Origin: Rhodobium orientis
GTDB lineage: Bacteria; Pseudomonadota; Alphaproteobacteria; Rhizobiales; Rhodobiaceae
Assembly: GCF_003258835.1 (NCBI RefSeq)
Contig: NZ_NPEV01000001.1
Span: 62,001-126,000 of the forward strand
DNA: 64,000 nucleotides
Direction: 5' to 3'
In this document: positions 41,100-49,719 of the stretch, one piece after another
How the letters are laid out: each line of letters starts with the position of its first letter
Numbering within the stretch: position 1 is the first letter of the stretch
Program-made: the position numbers and the translations under genes
The notes under the pieces: generated by a model
Told to the model about the DNA's origin: nothing
The model's input: only the letters and a program-made list of their open reading frames with translations
The model's database searches: none

Positions 41100-41717
41100 T
41101 CACATCCCGATGACGGCGAAGGCGACCGAGACCAGCAGCATGGCCGCAAAGGCGATGTTGACGATGCGCCCGAGCGTGGGATCGGCCAGGAACCGCGAAA
41201 AGACCGAGCCGAAGGCGAGCCAGACGGTCGCGAAGACGACGACGGCAAGGCCGAGGGCGGCGATCTTGGCCGCGGCATCGGCAAAGGCGTCGCCGGCGAT
41301 GAGCGTGTGGCTGGTGAAGACGGCGCCGATCGCCGCATAGGCCTTGGGGTTGGCGAGCGCCAGGATGAGGCCGGGTGCGAAGGCTGGCGCGGTCTCGTCG
41401 CCGGCCTTTCGGCTGCCGACGGGGGCGGTGGCGATCTTGAAGGCGAGATAGAGGATGTAGGCGGCGGCAGCGACCGTCAGAAGCACGACCAGTGCCGGCT
41501 CGGCAAGGATCAGGGCCGTTGCGCCGCTCGCCACCAGTACCAGGATCGCCCAGGTGCCGAGGACGATGCCGGCCCAGTAGGGCAGGCCGCGGCGGAAGCC
41601 GTAGGCGGTGCCGACGCCGGCAAGGCTGAGGGTCGCCGGGCCTGGGCTCGCCATCAGCGGCAGGGCGGTCAGCCAGAGGAGCAGGAGGTCGTTTGTCATT
41701 GTCGCCGGATTGGTCAA
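41100..41717 (-). CDS. LysE/RhtB family amino-acid exporter
   Basis: The 205-residue protein has the six-helix LysE layout with the N-terminal helix LLLLWLTALPLMASPGPATL, the PGP motif of the family, and FRRGLPYWAGIVLGTWAIL. The substrate is unknown. It is divergent from an AraC-type regulator whose intergenic repeat lies directly in between, so this regulator is a good candidate for its control. Confidence 0.85.
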   Translation of the reverse strand: MTNPATMTNDLLLLWLTALPLMASPGPATLSLAGVGTAYGFRRGLPYWAGIVLGTWAILVLVASGATALILAEPALVVLLTVAAAAYILYLAFKIATAPVGSRKAGDETAPAFAPGLILALANPKAYAAIGAVFTSHTLIAGDAFADAAAKIAALGLAVVVFATVWLAFGSVFSRFLADPTLGRIVNIAFAAMLLVSVAFAVIGM

Positions 41718-41731
41718 TTCTGAGGATCGGT

Positions 41732-41762
41732 GCTTGTGACAAGCATTCTTGTGACGAGTATT
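41732..41762 (+). promoter_or_regulatory. Tandem repeat, likely AraC-type operator
   Basis: CTTGTGACAAGCATT (41733-41747) is followed directly by CTTGTGACGAGTATT (41748-41762), a 15-bp direct repeat with two differences. The first copy is also part of the perfect palindrome GCTTGT-G-ACAAGC (41732-41744). Paired direct half-sites are typical of AraC-type regulators. It lies between lysE and araC. Confidence 0.6.
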
Positions 41763-41791
41763 CCGGCAATCGACGGGCGGGTCTTGAACGA

Positions 41792-42595
41792 ATGTGCAAG
41801 GGCCAGGACATCGGCACGATCCGGCCTCTGGCGGCCAGCGAGGGCGTGCAGGTCTTCGAGGCCTCCGCTTTGCGCTATGCCTTCGCGCCGCATCGGCACG
41901 ACGCCTATGTGGTCGGCATCACCACGCACGGGGTGCAGAGCTTCCGCTATCGGCGCGAGGCGCGGGCGTCGCTGCCCGGCCAGGCCTTCGTCATCCACCC
42001 GGACGAGCAGCATGACGGGCATCCCGGTACCGAGGCGGGCTATGGCTATCGCACGGCCTATCTGGCGCCGGACCTGATCGCCGAGGCGCTCGGCGGACGG
42101 TCGCTGCCCTTCGTCGGCGATGTGATCAGCGGCGATGCCGGGTTGCTCGCTGCGCTGCGCGAGCTTTTTGCGGTTGCCGATCCGGCGGCGGACGATCTCG
42201 GGGTCGTCTCGTCGGTGACACGGCTTGCCGATGTGTTTGCACGCATGGCCGGCGCGTCGGCCGGGAAATGCGCGCAGGACTGGCCGGCGATGCGGCGCAT
42301 CCGCGATCATCTGCTTGCCGAATGGCGGGACGGCGTGTCGATGGCGGCACTGGAGACGGAGCACGGCCTCGACCGGTTCGCCATCTCCCGCGGGTTCCGG
42401 CGCCATTTCGGCGTCAGCCCGCACCGGTTCCTGGTGCTCAGGCGGCTGGAGCGGGCGCAACGCGACATCCGCGCCGGAGCGAGCCTTGCTGATGCGGCGC
42501 TTGGCTCAGGCTTTGCCGACCAGGCCCACATGACCCGCCAGTTCCGCCGCGCCTTTGGGGTCACGCCGGGGGTGTGGCGGCGGCTGGTGGGGTGA
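41792..42595 (+). CDS. AraC family transcriptional regulator
   Basis: The 267-residue regulator has a cupin-type sensory domain (FAPHRHDAYVVGITTHGVQSF, about 32-52) and a C-terminal pair of helix-turn-helices (about 160-262), with the AraC signature LDRFAISRGFRRHFGVSPHR and FADQAHMTRQFRRAFGVTP. It is divergent from a LysE-type exporter; the tandem repeat in the spacer would fit auto- and exporter control. ATG 41792 follows the family start; longer frames run into the repeat. Confidence 0.85.
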   Translation: MCKGQDIGTIRPLAASEGVQVFEASALRYAFAPHRHDAYVVGITTHGVQSFRYRREARASLPGQAFVIHPDEQHDGHPGTEAGYGYRTAYLAPDLIAEALGGRSLPFVGDVISGDAGLLAALRELFAVADPAADDLGVVSSVTRLADVFARMAGASAGKCAQDWPAMRRIRDHLLAEWRDGVSMAALETEHGLDRFAISRGFRRHFGVSPHRFLVLRRLERAQRDIRAGASLADAALGSGFADQAHMTRQFRRAFGVTPGVWRRLVG

Positions 42596-42613
42596 AATCG
42601 CGAGGGCCGTGAT

Positions 42614-43591
42614 TCAGCCGCCTTGCGTGCCGAGCGCGGCGGGGCGGCAAGCCCAGATGTAGAACGTTTTCTCCGACATCCTTCGGACGAGCGCGGCAAC
42701 GACGGCGGTTGCGGCGATGGCGAAGGCCAGGCGGCCGAGGAGGATGCCGCCGACGTCGGCGCCGAGCGCCATGACGATGAGCGTGTCCTCGATGATGCTG
42801 TGGGCGAAGCCCATGAAAACGCAGGCGATGAAGACCTGGCGCGGGGACACCGTGCCGGACCGGGCCTCGCGGATCAGGAGGCCGCCGCCATAGGAAATGC
42901 CAAGGAAGAGGCCGATGGCGGCGAACTGGCCGGCCTCGCGCCGAACCCCCGCAAGCCGCAGTCCGGGGGCGAGGCCTGCCATCATCAGGTCGAGCAGCCC
43001 GATCCGCTTCAGGATTTCCAGGCCGAAGGACAGGGCCAGCAAAATGACGAGCATGGAGGCCATGGTCTCCGCGAGGCCGACGGCAAAGGCGGACCAGTCG
43101 GCGGGGGCGCCCATCGGGATCCAGGCCGGTGCCACGGGGACCGACAGCCAGCCGGTGGCCGCGTAAAGACGGTGCAGCAGGAACGCGTAGGCGAGGGCGC
43201 CCGCGAGCCGCAGCAGCGTCGTCAGCAACATCGCCGGCCCGGCCTTCTGAATGATCTTCTGCTCCATGGGCAGGCCGTGGGCGATTACCAGAAGCGCCGA
43301 AAACACCGTGATGTCGGCGACGCTGAGAGACCCTGCCGGGACGAGGGCAAAGACCAGCGGGACGGCGCCCCAGACGCCGACCAGCAGGCCGGTCAGCCAC
43401 GCCAGACCTAGTTCGGGCGGCAGCCCAACAAGGGCCATGACGGGCGCGAAGGCCGGGGCGACCGCCTCGATGACACCGAGCTGCGACAATAGCTCCGTCA
43501 GCACGGCGACCGGCACCATGATGCGGGCGAGCACCCAGTATATCTGAAGCGTTTCCAGGGTCTTCAGTCGGACGACGTCGAGAACTGCCAT
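42614..43591 (-). CDS. Nucleoside-recognition (Gate) membrane protein
   Basis: The 325-residue polytopic protein carries two Gate/nucleoside-recognition domains: IMVPVAVLTELLSQLGVIE near the N-terminus and FGLEILKRIGLLDLMMAGLA in the centre. Its function is unproven; related membrane proteins include the sporulation proteins SpmA/SpmB and nucleoside transporters. A clear AAGGAGG site precedes ATG 43591. The Lrp-type gene is divergent across a 119-base spacer with repeated ATTGCA words. Confidence 0.8.
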   Translation of the reverse strand: MAVLDVVRLKTLETLQIYWVLARIMVPVAVLTELLSQLGVIEAVAPAFAPVMALVGLPPELGLAWLTGLLVGVWGAVPLVFALVPAGSLSVADITVFSALLVIAHGLPMEQKIIQKAGPAMLLTTLLRLAGALAYAFLLHRLYAATGWLSVPVAPAWIPMGAPADWSAFAVGLAETMASMLVILLALSFGLEILKRIGLLDLMMAGLAPGLRLAGVRREAGQFAAIGLFLGISYGGGLLIREARSGTVSPRQVFIACVFMGFAHSIIEDTLIVMALGADVGGILLGRLAFAIAATAVVAALVRRMSEKTFYIWACRPAALGTQGG

Positions 43592-43655
43592 TGCCGGCCT
43601 CCTTCGGGATTGCCCTTTTCTGGTATCCCGGGCCGGTTCGAATTTGCGGTCTAAT

Positions 43656-43682
43656 ATTGCAGTCTTATGCAATTTTATTGCA
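43656..43682. promoter_or_regulatory. ATTGCA inverted/direct repeat, likely Lrp/AsnC operator
   Basis: ATTGCA (43656-43661), TGCAAT (43668-43673) and ATTGCA (43677-43682) give two overlapping perfect inverted repeats with 6- and 3-base spacers. They lie between the Gate protein and lrp starts in a local AT-rich segment. Multiple phased half-sites of this kind suit Lrp-family octamers. Confidence 0.65.
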
Positions 43683-43710
43683 CGCTGGCCGAAAGCCGTG
43701 GGAAGGCGCG

Positions 43711-44163
43711 ATGGACCGTCTCGACAGAAAGCTCCTGAACCTTTTGCAGCGCGATGCGTCGCGCACGAATGTGGCGTTGTCGGAAGAGGTCGGGCTCTCG
43801 CCGTCGAGTTGCCTGCGTCGCGTGCGGCGGCTCAGCCGGTCGGGGATCATCGAGCGCATCGTCGCGATCCTCGATCCCGCCCGCGCCGGCCGGGTCCTGA
43901 AGGCGCTGGTCACGGTCGAGCTCAAGCTGCACGGCGAACAGCACATGCGCCGGTTTCTCGACCTCGCCGTTGCCGAGGAGGCCGTCGCCCAGGCCTATGC
44001 GGTGACCGGCGAGATCGACGTGGTGCTGGTGCTGCGCTTGCGCGACATGGAGGAGTTCGACGGCCTGTGCGACCGGTTGTTCCGCGACCGGACCAACGTC
44101 GCGCGCTTCTTCACGATGATGGTCATCCGCACGGCCAAGGACGAGACGGCGATCCCGCTTTGA
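43711..44163 (+). CDS. Lrp/AsnC family transcriptional regulator
   Basis: The 150-residue protein has an N-terminal winged helix-turn-helix (LDRKLLNLLQRDASRTNVAL; EEVGLSPSSCLRRVRRL) and a C-terminal RAM/ACT-type domain (about 65-145) with AYAVTGEIDVVLVLRLRDM. Such regulators sense amino acids and often control divergent transporters; here the likely target is the Gate protein. A GGAAG-type site precedes ATG 43711. Confidence 0.9.
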   Translation: MDRLDRKLLNLLQRDASRTNVALSEEVGLSPSSCLRRVRRLSRSGIIERIVAILDPARAGRVLKALVTVELKLHGEQHMRRFLDLAVAEEAVAQAYAVTGEIDVVLVLRLRDMEEFDGLCDRLFRDRTNVARFFTMMVIRTAKDETAIPL

Positions 44164-44184
44164 TCGTCGTGGCGATCTTCGCTG

Positions 44185-44697
44185 CTAAGCCTGCCGGGCT
44201 CCGCCCTGCAGCCAGGATTTGATCTCGATGACGGTGCGGGCGGCGATGTTCTTCAGGGCGTCGTTTTCGACGCCGTTCCAGGGATCGCCGTCGGAGCCTT
44301 CGGAAACTTCCTGGCCGGTGATGCGATGGACACGCGTGTTGCCGGAAAAGATATCGTAGACATAGACGATGGTGGCGCCGGAGTCGCTGCCGACGGCGGT
44401 GAGATACCCGCGGACCCGGTAGGTCGCCTCGGCGTCGAGCCGGCGCACCAGGTTGAGGTTCTGGCGCTGGGCCTCGACGCCGATGCGCTTGGCGAGTTCG
44501 TCGGCGCGGTTGCCCGGCATGCCGATGAACGGCTCGAAGGCGATGGTGGCATCGCTCGCCGGCACCGGCGGCGGCGCGGCGGCGGGCGGCGGGGTGGCGC
44601 CGAGGGCGCCCGGCGTCGGCGGGCTGCCGTTCGGGCCGCAGCCGGCAAGGAGCGAGGTCGCTGCCAGGGCGATGAGGAGGAAAAGCCGCGTCGTCAT
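44185..44697 (-). CDS. Lipoprotein, function unknown
   Basis: The 170-residue protein has a signal peptide with lipobox LLAG-C (Cys 20), then a Pro/Ala-rich linker and a folded part with the segment RADELAKRIGVEAQRQNLNL. It should be attached to the outer or inner membrane by its N-terminal diacylglyceryl Cys, made by the lgt product encoded in this window. I do not recognise a function; similar proteins are found in rhizobial genomes. Confidence 0.78.
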   Translation of the reverse strand: MTTRLFLLIALAATSLLAGCGPNGSPPTPGALGATPPPAAAPPPVPASDATIAFEPFIGMPGNRADELAKRIGVEAQRQNLNLVRRLDAEATYRVRGYLTAVGSDSGATIVYVYDIFSGNTRVHRITGQEVSEGSDGDPWNGVENDALKNIAARTVIEIKSWLQGGARQA

Positions 44698-44798
44698 TGT
44701 TTTATCATCCCGTCCGTCAAGATCGGCCGGCCGTGCCCGCCGTCGTCGCCATAGGCTACCCGGCTCTTCCTAGCAAATCCCGAACGGCCGTTGCGAGG

Positions 44799-45950
44799 CT
44801 ATTTGGTGACGAGGTCGAGGCTCAGCTTCGACAGCGGCTCGGGCGCTCCGTCGGTGGTCAGGTACGTGCGGCCGAGGGTCATCGCCGTCTCGGTCGAGGA
44901 ATCGGCAAGGATGATGTGGACGAAGAGCACCATGTCCGGCACCACCTCGGCGCGGTTGTCGCGGTAGAACATCGGCCAGTCCATCCAGGACGGCGCGAAG
45001 CGGGCGCCGAGGGAGTAGCCGCAGGCGTTGAGCCGGTGCGGGGCAAGGCCGCGGGAGTCCGATTCGCGCGCATAGGTCTCGAAAACGTCGGCGAACTTGG
45101 TGCCGGGCTTCAGGACCTTCTCGATCTCGGCGATGGTCTCGCGCGCCGATTCGTAGAGTTCCAGGTGCCGCTTGGTCGGCTCGCCGACGATGACGGTGCG
45201 CATCAGCGCTGCATGGTAGTGGTGGGCGACGCCAGCGATCTCCATGGTGATCTGGTCCTGGGCCTCCAGCTTGCGGCGGCCGGACTTGTAGCGGCACAGC
45301 AGCGCGTCCGGGCCGGAGCCGATGACGAAGGGGTTGCCGGGATAGTCGCCGCCGGCCTCAAAGACCGCGTTCTGCATGGCGGCGAGGATGTGGCCCTCAT
45401 TGGCGCCCGGCTCGATGCTCGCAATGCCGGCCTCAAGCGCGGCATCGCCATAGGCGGCGGCCTCGCGCACGACCGCGATTTCCGCCGGCGACTTGACCGC
45501 GCGCAGCGGCGGGATCAGGTCGGAGGCGTCCTCGGCGCGGGCGAAGGAGCGCAGCATCTCGTCCAGCACCCGCGCATTGCTGCCGATCAGGCCGTGGGTG
45601 TTGTATTCGACGCCAATGCGGGCGCCGAGGAGATCGAGATCGTCGAGCAGATCGCGCAGCGGCCCGGCCGGATTGCGGGCGCCCCGCTCCTGCCAGACCC
45701 GGACGTCGTCGATCAGCGAGGTGTGCTTGGCCTGGCGCAGGTCCGGCGCGCGCGTGAACAGCACGAACTGGTCCTTGCGGGTGAAGATCAGGCACTGGAA
45801 GAAGGCGAACCCGAAGGTGTCGTAGCCGGTCAGCCAGTACATGCTCTCCTGGGCGAAGATGAGCATGGCATCCAGATGCCGCTCGTCCATCTTCTCCAGC
45901 ACCTGCGCTCGTCGGTCGTCGTATTCTTCCAGCGGGAAATGAAGGGCCAT
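44799..45950 (-). CDS. M24-fold creatinase-like protein
   Basis: The 383-residue protein has a creatinase N-terminal domain (about 1-150) and a C-terminal pita-bread M24 domain. The five M24 metal ligands do not appear intact: the first Asp reads Glu in ITMEIAG and the usual SD-x-TRT region reads HAALMRTVIVG. This points to a non-metal (creatinase or ectoine-hydrolase-like) activity instead of an aminopeptidase, but the substrate is open. ATG 45950 follows a GGAGAG site. The pgeF-midA-lgt genes lie upstream in the same direction. Confidence 0.8.
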   Translation of the reverse strand: MALHFPLEEYDDRRAQVLEKMDERHLDAMLIFAQESMYWLTGYDTFGFAFFQCLIFTRKDQFVLFTRAPDLRQAKHTSLIDDVRVWQERGARNPAGPLRDLLDDLDLLGARIGVEYNTHGLIGSNARVLDEMLRSFARAEDASDLIPPLRAVKSPAEIAVVREAAAYGDAALEAGIASIEPGANEGHILAAMQNAVFEAGGDYPGNPFVIGSGPDALLCRYKSGRRKLEAQDQITMEIAGVAHHYHAALMRTVIVGEPTKRHLELYESARETIAEIEKVLKPGTKFADVFETYARESDSRGLAPHRLNACGYSLGARFAPSWMDWPMFYRDNRAEVVPDMVLFVHIILADSSTETAMTLGRTYLTTDGAPEPLSKLSLDLVTK

Positions 45951-46023
45951 GTGTCTCTCCCTCGTCGGCCGCACCGGCCGTTCTGTCTTTATGGAGCGAT
46001 CGGCGCCGCTCCTTGCTGTCGGC

Positions 46024-46791
46024 TCAGCCGGCCAGGACGATTGCCGAGGCCAGCCGGCCGTAGTCGGGTTCCCGGCGGTGGGTCGCCCGGCGATAGGAGT
46101 AGAAACGGGCCTCGTCCGCGTAGGTGCACAGCCCCAGCATCGCCGCCTTCTTCACGCCGCATCTTTCAAGTCGCTGCATAATGTAACCCGGCAAGTCAAA
46201 GTATTTGTGGCCGTCGCGTTCGGCATCGCCGAAAAAGCGCCGATTGGTCGCATCCTCGTCCAGAAACCTTTCGACGAATTCCGGCCCGACCTCATAGTTC
46301 TTCACCGAGATCGTCGGGCCGAGGACGGCATGGATACGCTCCCGGCGCGCGCCTTTTCCTTCCATCGCCGCAATGGTGTTGTCCAGAACGCCCCCGACGG
46401 CGCCTTTCCATCCGGCGTGGGCGGCGCCGACGACGCCGGCATCCGCATCGGCAAAGAGCACCGGCCCGCAGTCGGCCGTGGTGACGCCGACGGCGATCCC
46501 CGGCGTTGCGGTGACGACGGCATCGACGCGCGGGCGTTCCTCGGCGCCCCAGGGGGCGTCGAGCACGGCGACGTCGGGCGAATGGATCTGGTAGGGCAGG
46601 GCGAGCCGGTCGGCGGCAACGTCGAGGCCGTCCGCGACTCGCCTGCGATTTTCCAGAACCGCCTCGCGGTCGTCGTCGGAGCCGAGGCCGATATTGAGGC
46701 TCTGATAAACCCCTTTGGAAACGCCGCCATTGCGCGTAAAGAAGCCGTGGCGAATGCCCGTGAGCGCGGCGAGGTCCGGCGCTTCGATCAT
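46024..46791 (-). CDS. pgeF: Purine nucleoside phosphorylase/peptidoglycan editing factor PgeF
   Basis: The 255-residue protein is of the YfiH/PgeF (laccase-domain) family. The zinc/catalytic motif is seen in HAGWKGAVGGVL (about 124-135), with HSPDVAVLD and TTADCGPVLFADADAGVVG before it, and CTYADEARFYSYRR near the end. Members remove wrongly incorporated residues from peptidoglycan precursors and have purine nucleoside activity in vitro. I start at ATG 46791 (MIEAPDLAAL); an ATG at 46827, which overlaps the midA stop, is also possible. Confidence 0.9.
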   Translation of the reverse strand: MIEAPDLAALTGIRHGFFTRNGGVSKGVYQSLNIGLGSDDDREAVLENRRRVADGLDVAADRLALPYQIHSPDVAVLDAPWGAEERPRVDAVVTATPGIAVGVTTADCGPVLFADADAGVVGAAHAGWKGAVGGVLDNTIAAMEGKGARRERIHAVLGPTISVKNYEVGPEFVERFLDEDATNRRFFGDAERDGHKYFDLPGYIMQRLERCGVKKAAMLGLCTYADEARFYSYRRATHRREPDYGRLASAIVLAG

Positions 46792-46823
46792 GGATCCCCG
46801 TTTCATTAGCAAGTCATCATTCT

Positions 46824-47933
46824 TCATGGATCGTGCGGTGCTGCGGGCCGGCTGTCAAACGGTTCCGGCAGGATTCCGGGGCCGGTGACGGCCAGCACCT
46901 TGAAGAGATGGCCCATGGCGTCGGGGCCTGCAAGGCGCTCCACCGCATCGCGAATGTCGTTCTGCACCCTTTCCTCCTGGCCGTGGCCGAGCCGGCCGGC
47001 GCGCTCGATGAGGCCCAGTCTGAGGAGAAAATCGGCCTGAGTAAGGCCGGAATGGGCGACGGCTCCCGCTGCCTCGGCTGCTTCGCCAAGGGCCTGGAAA
47101 TCCACATGGGCTGTGAGGTCGGCCTGGCCCGGTTTTTTCAGCGGGTCCGCATAGGCGTGGCCGCGGACGGCCTGGAAGGTGTCGCCGGGCGCGGTTGCGA
47201 GGTGCCCGTAGTCGATGGCAAGGGCGCCGCCGCCGTGCTTCACGATACGATCCGCGATCGCGGCCATTGCAGCGGTGCTTGCCGGCGAGGTCTCCAGGAT
47301 GGCGCCCACTTTGGCGCCGCGGCAGGCCGCCGGCACGGCGGTGTCGGGCAGGCGGGTGGAGCCGACGACGAAGGCCAGGGCCCCATCCGCATCGAGGCCG
47401 ACGAGGCGTTCCTGCCAGCCGCTCTCCGTCCGCACGAACTGGTGGACCGGCAGGGCGTCGAAGAACTCGTTGGCGACGACCAGCGCCGGGCCGTCCGGCA
47501 CGTCCTCGAAGCGGTCGTGCCACTCGGGTGTCAGGGGTGCGCCGCTCAACGTTTCGGCCTGGCGCTGTTTCAGCGCCGGGCTGATCTCGACGAGATGCAG
47601 GGAAGCGGCCTTCAGGAAGGCCGGGTCAAGGCTGGCGACGCGCAAAAAATCGGCCATCAGCGTGCCGCGCCCGGGGCCCAGCTCGACGAGGCGGACGGGA
47701 TCCGGCGCGCCGATCTTGTACCAGAGTGCAAGGGTCCAGGCGCCGATCAGCTCGCCGAACATCTGGCTCACTTCCGGAGCGGTCACGAAGTCGCCGGCCG
47801 TGCCGAAGGGATCGCCGCGCATGTAGTAGCCGTCCCCCGGGTCGGCGAGGCATTCGGCCATATAGGCGGCAACGGTGATCGGCCCGGTCTCGCGGATGCG
47901 GGCGACGAGCCGGTCGCTGAGCGTATCGGTCAT
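46824..47933 (-). CDS. SAM-dependent methyltransferase, MidA/NDUFAF7 family
   Basis: The 369-residue enzyme resembles NDUFAF7, the arginine methyltransferase needed for complex I assembly. It shows GYYMRGDPFGTAGDFVTAPE, the SAM loop LVELGPGRGTLMADFLR and the ANEFFDALPVHQFV motif, all typical of the family. Normal length. Its ATG overlaps the lgt stop by four bases and its stop is next to pgeF. Confidence 0.92.
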   Translation of the reverse strand: MTDTLSDRLVARIRETGPITVAAYMAECLADPGDGYYMRGDPFGTAGDFVTAPEVSQMFGELIGAWTLALWYKIGAPDPVRLVELGPGRGTLMADFLRVASLDPAFLKAASLHLVEISPALKQRQAETLSGAPLTPEWHDRFEDVPDGPALVVANEFFDALPVHQFVRTESGWQERLVGLDADGALAFVVGSTRLPDTAVPAACRGAKVGAILETSPASTAAMAAIADRIVKHGGGALAIDYGHLATAPGDTFQAVRGHAYADPLKKPGQADLTAHVDFQALGEAAEAAGAVAHSGLTQADFLLRLGLIERAGRLGHGQEERVQNDIRDAVERLAGPDAMGHLFKVLAVTGPGILPEPFDSRPAAPHDP

Positions 47934-48787
47934 CGGCGCGGCGCCCCCGCGCCTTCGCTACCGGCGGCGCGGGCCTTGCGGCGTGCGGCCCAGGTCATCA
48001 GGGCGATGCCGACGAGGATCATCGGCAGCGACAGCAGCATGCCCATGGTCAGGCCACCGGCGAGGAAGCCGATATGGGCGTCGGGCATGCGGAAGAACTC
48101 GCCGATGACGCGGGTGCAGCCATAGAGCGCGGCGAAGGCGCCGGCGATGAAGCCGGGCTTGTCGAGCACCTTTGCTTTGTGGGTGAGGAGGCGCAGCAAG
48201 AGGAAGAGGACGATGCCCTCGAGGGTGGCCTCGTAGAGCTGGCTCGGGTGGCGCGGAAGCTGGAAATGGTCGGTCGGAAAGACCATCGCCCAGGGCACGT
48301 CCGTCGGCCGGCCGAACAGCTCGGCATTGATGAAATTGGCGATGCGCCCGAAGAACAGGCCGAACGGGACGCTTGCCGCGATCACATCGAAGAGGCTCCA
48401 GACATTGATGCGGCGGTTGCGGGCGAACAGGATCATGGCGACGACGACGCCGAGGAAGCCGCCATGGAAGGCCATGCCGCCCTGCCAGACCTGGAAGATC
48501 TCCAGCGGATTGGCGAGGTAGAAGGCGGGCTTGTAGAACAGCACGTAGCCGAGACGGCCGCCGAGGACGATGCCGAGCGTCGCCCAGACGACGAAATCGT
48601 CGATGTCGGTCGGCGTCATCGCCGGCCTGCCGCGCCACAGCTCCTCGCGCGCGGCCAGCCGGCGAGCATACCACCAGCCGAGCAGGATGCCGGCGATATA
48701 GGCAAGGGCGTACCAGCGGATCGCGAACGGACCGATGGAGATCAGCACCGGGTCTATCGCCGGATAGGGAAGGACGAGGGTCGGCAT
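47930..48787 (-). CDS. lgt: Prolipoprotein diacylglyceryl transferase
   Basis: Lgt transfers diacylglycerol to the lipobox Cys of prolipoproteins in the inner membrane. The 285-residue protein has seven helices, the signature GRIANFINAELFGRPTDVPW (about 145-164) and the HPSQLYEATLEG segment. The N-terminal SIGPFAIRWYALAYIAGIL stretch is typical. ATG 48787 gives the standard length. It heads lgt-midA-pgeF. Confidence 0.96.
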   Translation of the reverse strand: MPTLVLPYPAIDPVLISIGPFAIRWYALAYIAGILLGWWYARRLAAREELWRGRPAMTPTDIDDFVVWATLGIVLGGRLGYVLFYKPAFYLANPLEIFQVWQGGMAFHGGFLGVVVAMILFARNRRINVWSLFDVIAASVPFGLFFGRIANFINAELFGRPTDVPWAMVFPTDHFQLPRHPSQLYEATLEGIVLFLLLRLLTHKAKVLDKPGFIAGAFAALYGCTRVIGEFFRMPDAHIGFLAGGLTMGMLLSLPMILVGIALMTWAARRKARAAGSEGAGAPRR

Positions 48788-49045
48788 GTGGGGCCTTTTT
48801 GCGGTCGGCGTCGGCGCAGCCTTGCCGGGCCGTGCGAAAAACGTCAAGCGCTGGGACTGGACGAGGCCGCACCCGGCCATGGCGACGTGGCAGGACGATG
48901 ACGCGGCTGCCTGCCGGTGCCCGTCGCGGCGCTGCGCCCGCCGTGCGGCAAAGCGCGGGGTTGGCCCGGCGCAGTTGAAACCGCAGGCAAACCCGCTTAC
49001 CTGATAGGAAAGCAGAACCGCCGCCGTGCGCAAGGAATCCCCGAT

Positions 49046-49366
49046 ATGACGCAGACCAACAACAAGCTTTTCGACGAATTCGCCAAGCTGATGACCGACG
49101 CCTCCGGCGTTGCCCAGGGCATGCGCCGCGAGGTCGAGACCATGGTGCGCGGCCAGGCCGAACGGTTCCTCGCCGATATGGACATCGTCCGCCGCGAGGA
49201 TTTCGACGCGGCGATGGAACTTGCCGCCAACGCCCGCAAGGAGGCCGACGGGCTCGCTGAGCGGGTCGGCGCGCTGGAGGCCCGGGTGGCCGAACTGGAA
49301 GGCAAGGGCGCGGCGCCGAAGAAGCCCGCGAAAAAGCCGGCCGCAAAGGCCGCCGGCAAGGCCTGA
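49046..49366 (+). CDS. ubiK: UbiK/BMFP-type accessory factor
   Basis: The 106-residue protein is a BMFP family member. It begins with a helical LFDEFAKLMTDASGVAQGM segment, a coiled coil with RREDFDAAMELAANARKEAD, and a Lys/Ala/Pro-rich basic tail. UbiK assists ubiquinone biosynthesis in the Ubi complex. ATG 49046 follows AAGGAA. It is divergent from lgt. Confidence 0.87.
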   Translation: MTQTNNKLFDEFAKLMTDASGVAQGMRREVETMVRGQAERFLADMDIVRREDFDAAMELAANARKEADGLAERVGALEARVAELEGKGAAPKKPAKKPAAKAAGKA

Positions 49367-49719
49367 CGACCCGTGATCTGAGAGAAACAGCCGTTTCGGC
49401 GTGCCGTCGCGCGCATGTTGCTATCTGCGGCAGGCGCATTGTGTGCGCTGCGGCATCGACGATGGATACCGGAAATACTGCTAATCCACAGGTGCCTTGG
49501 GCCGCATGACCGCAGGGCCTTTCAATATGCGCATCGGGACATCTATACTGATTCTCAAAGGGGATTCGTGCCGGGTGTCACAGTGGTGACGCAATCGGCA
49601 CCGACGATCCCGCCGGGTGCCCGCTTGAGTCGGTCTTGTTTGGGGCAGATCGGATCGTTCTTTTCGGCGTCGGTGTTTTGCGTTGCCGAACCGGTTCTTT
49701 TCTTACGTGCGAGGTCGCC
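49367..49719. other. Gap upstream of ybjN
   Basis: A 353-base region between ubiK and ybjN with a modest inverted repeat GTCAC (49577-49581)/GTGAC (49586-49590) and an AT-rich patch around 49525-49565, probably the ybjN-proC promoter. No gene was found. Confidence 0.5.
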
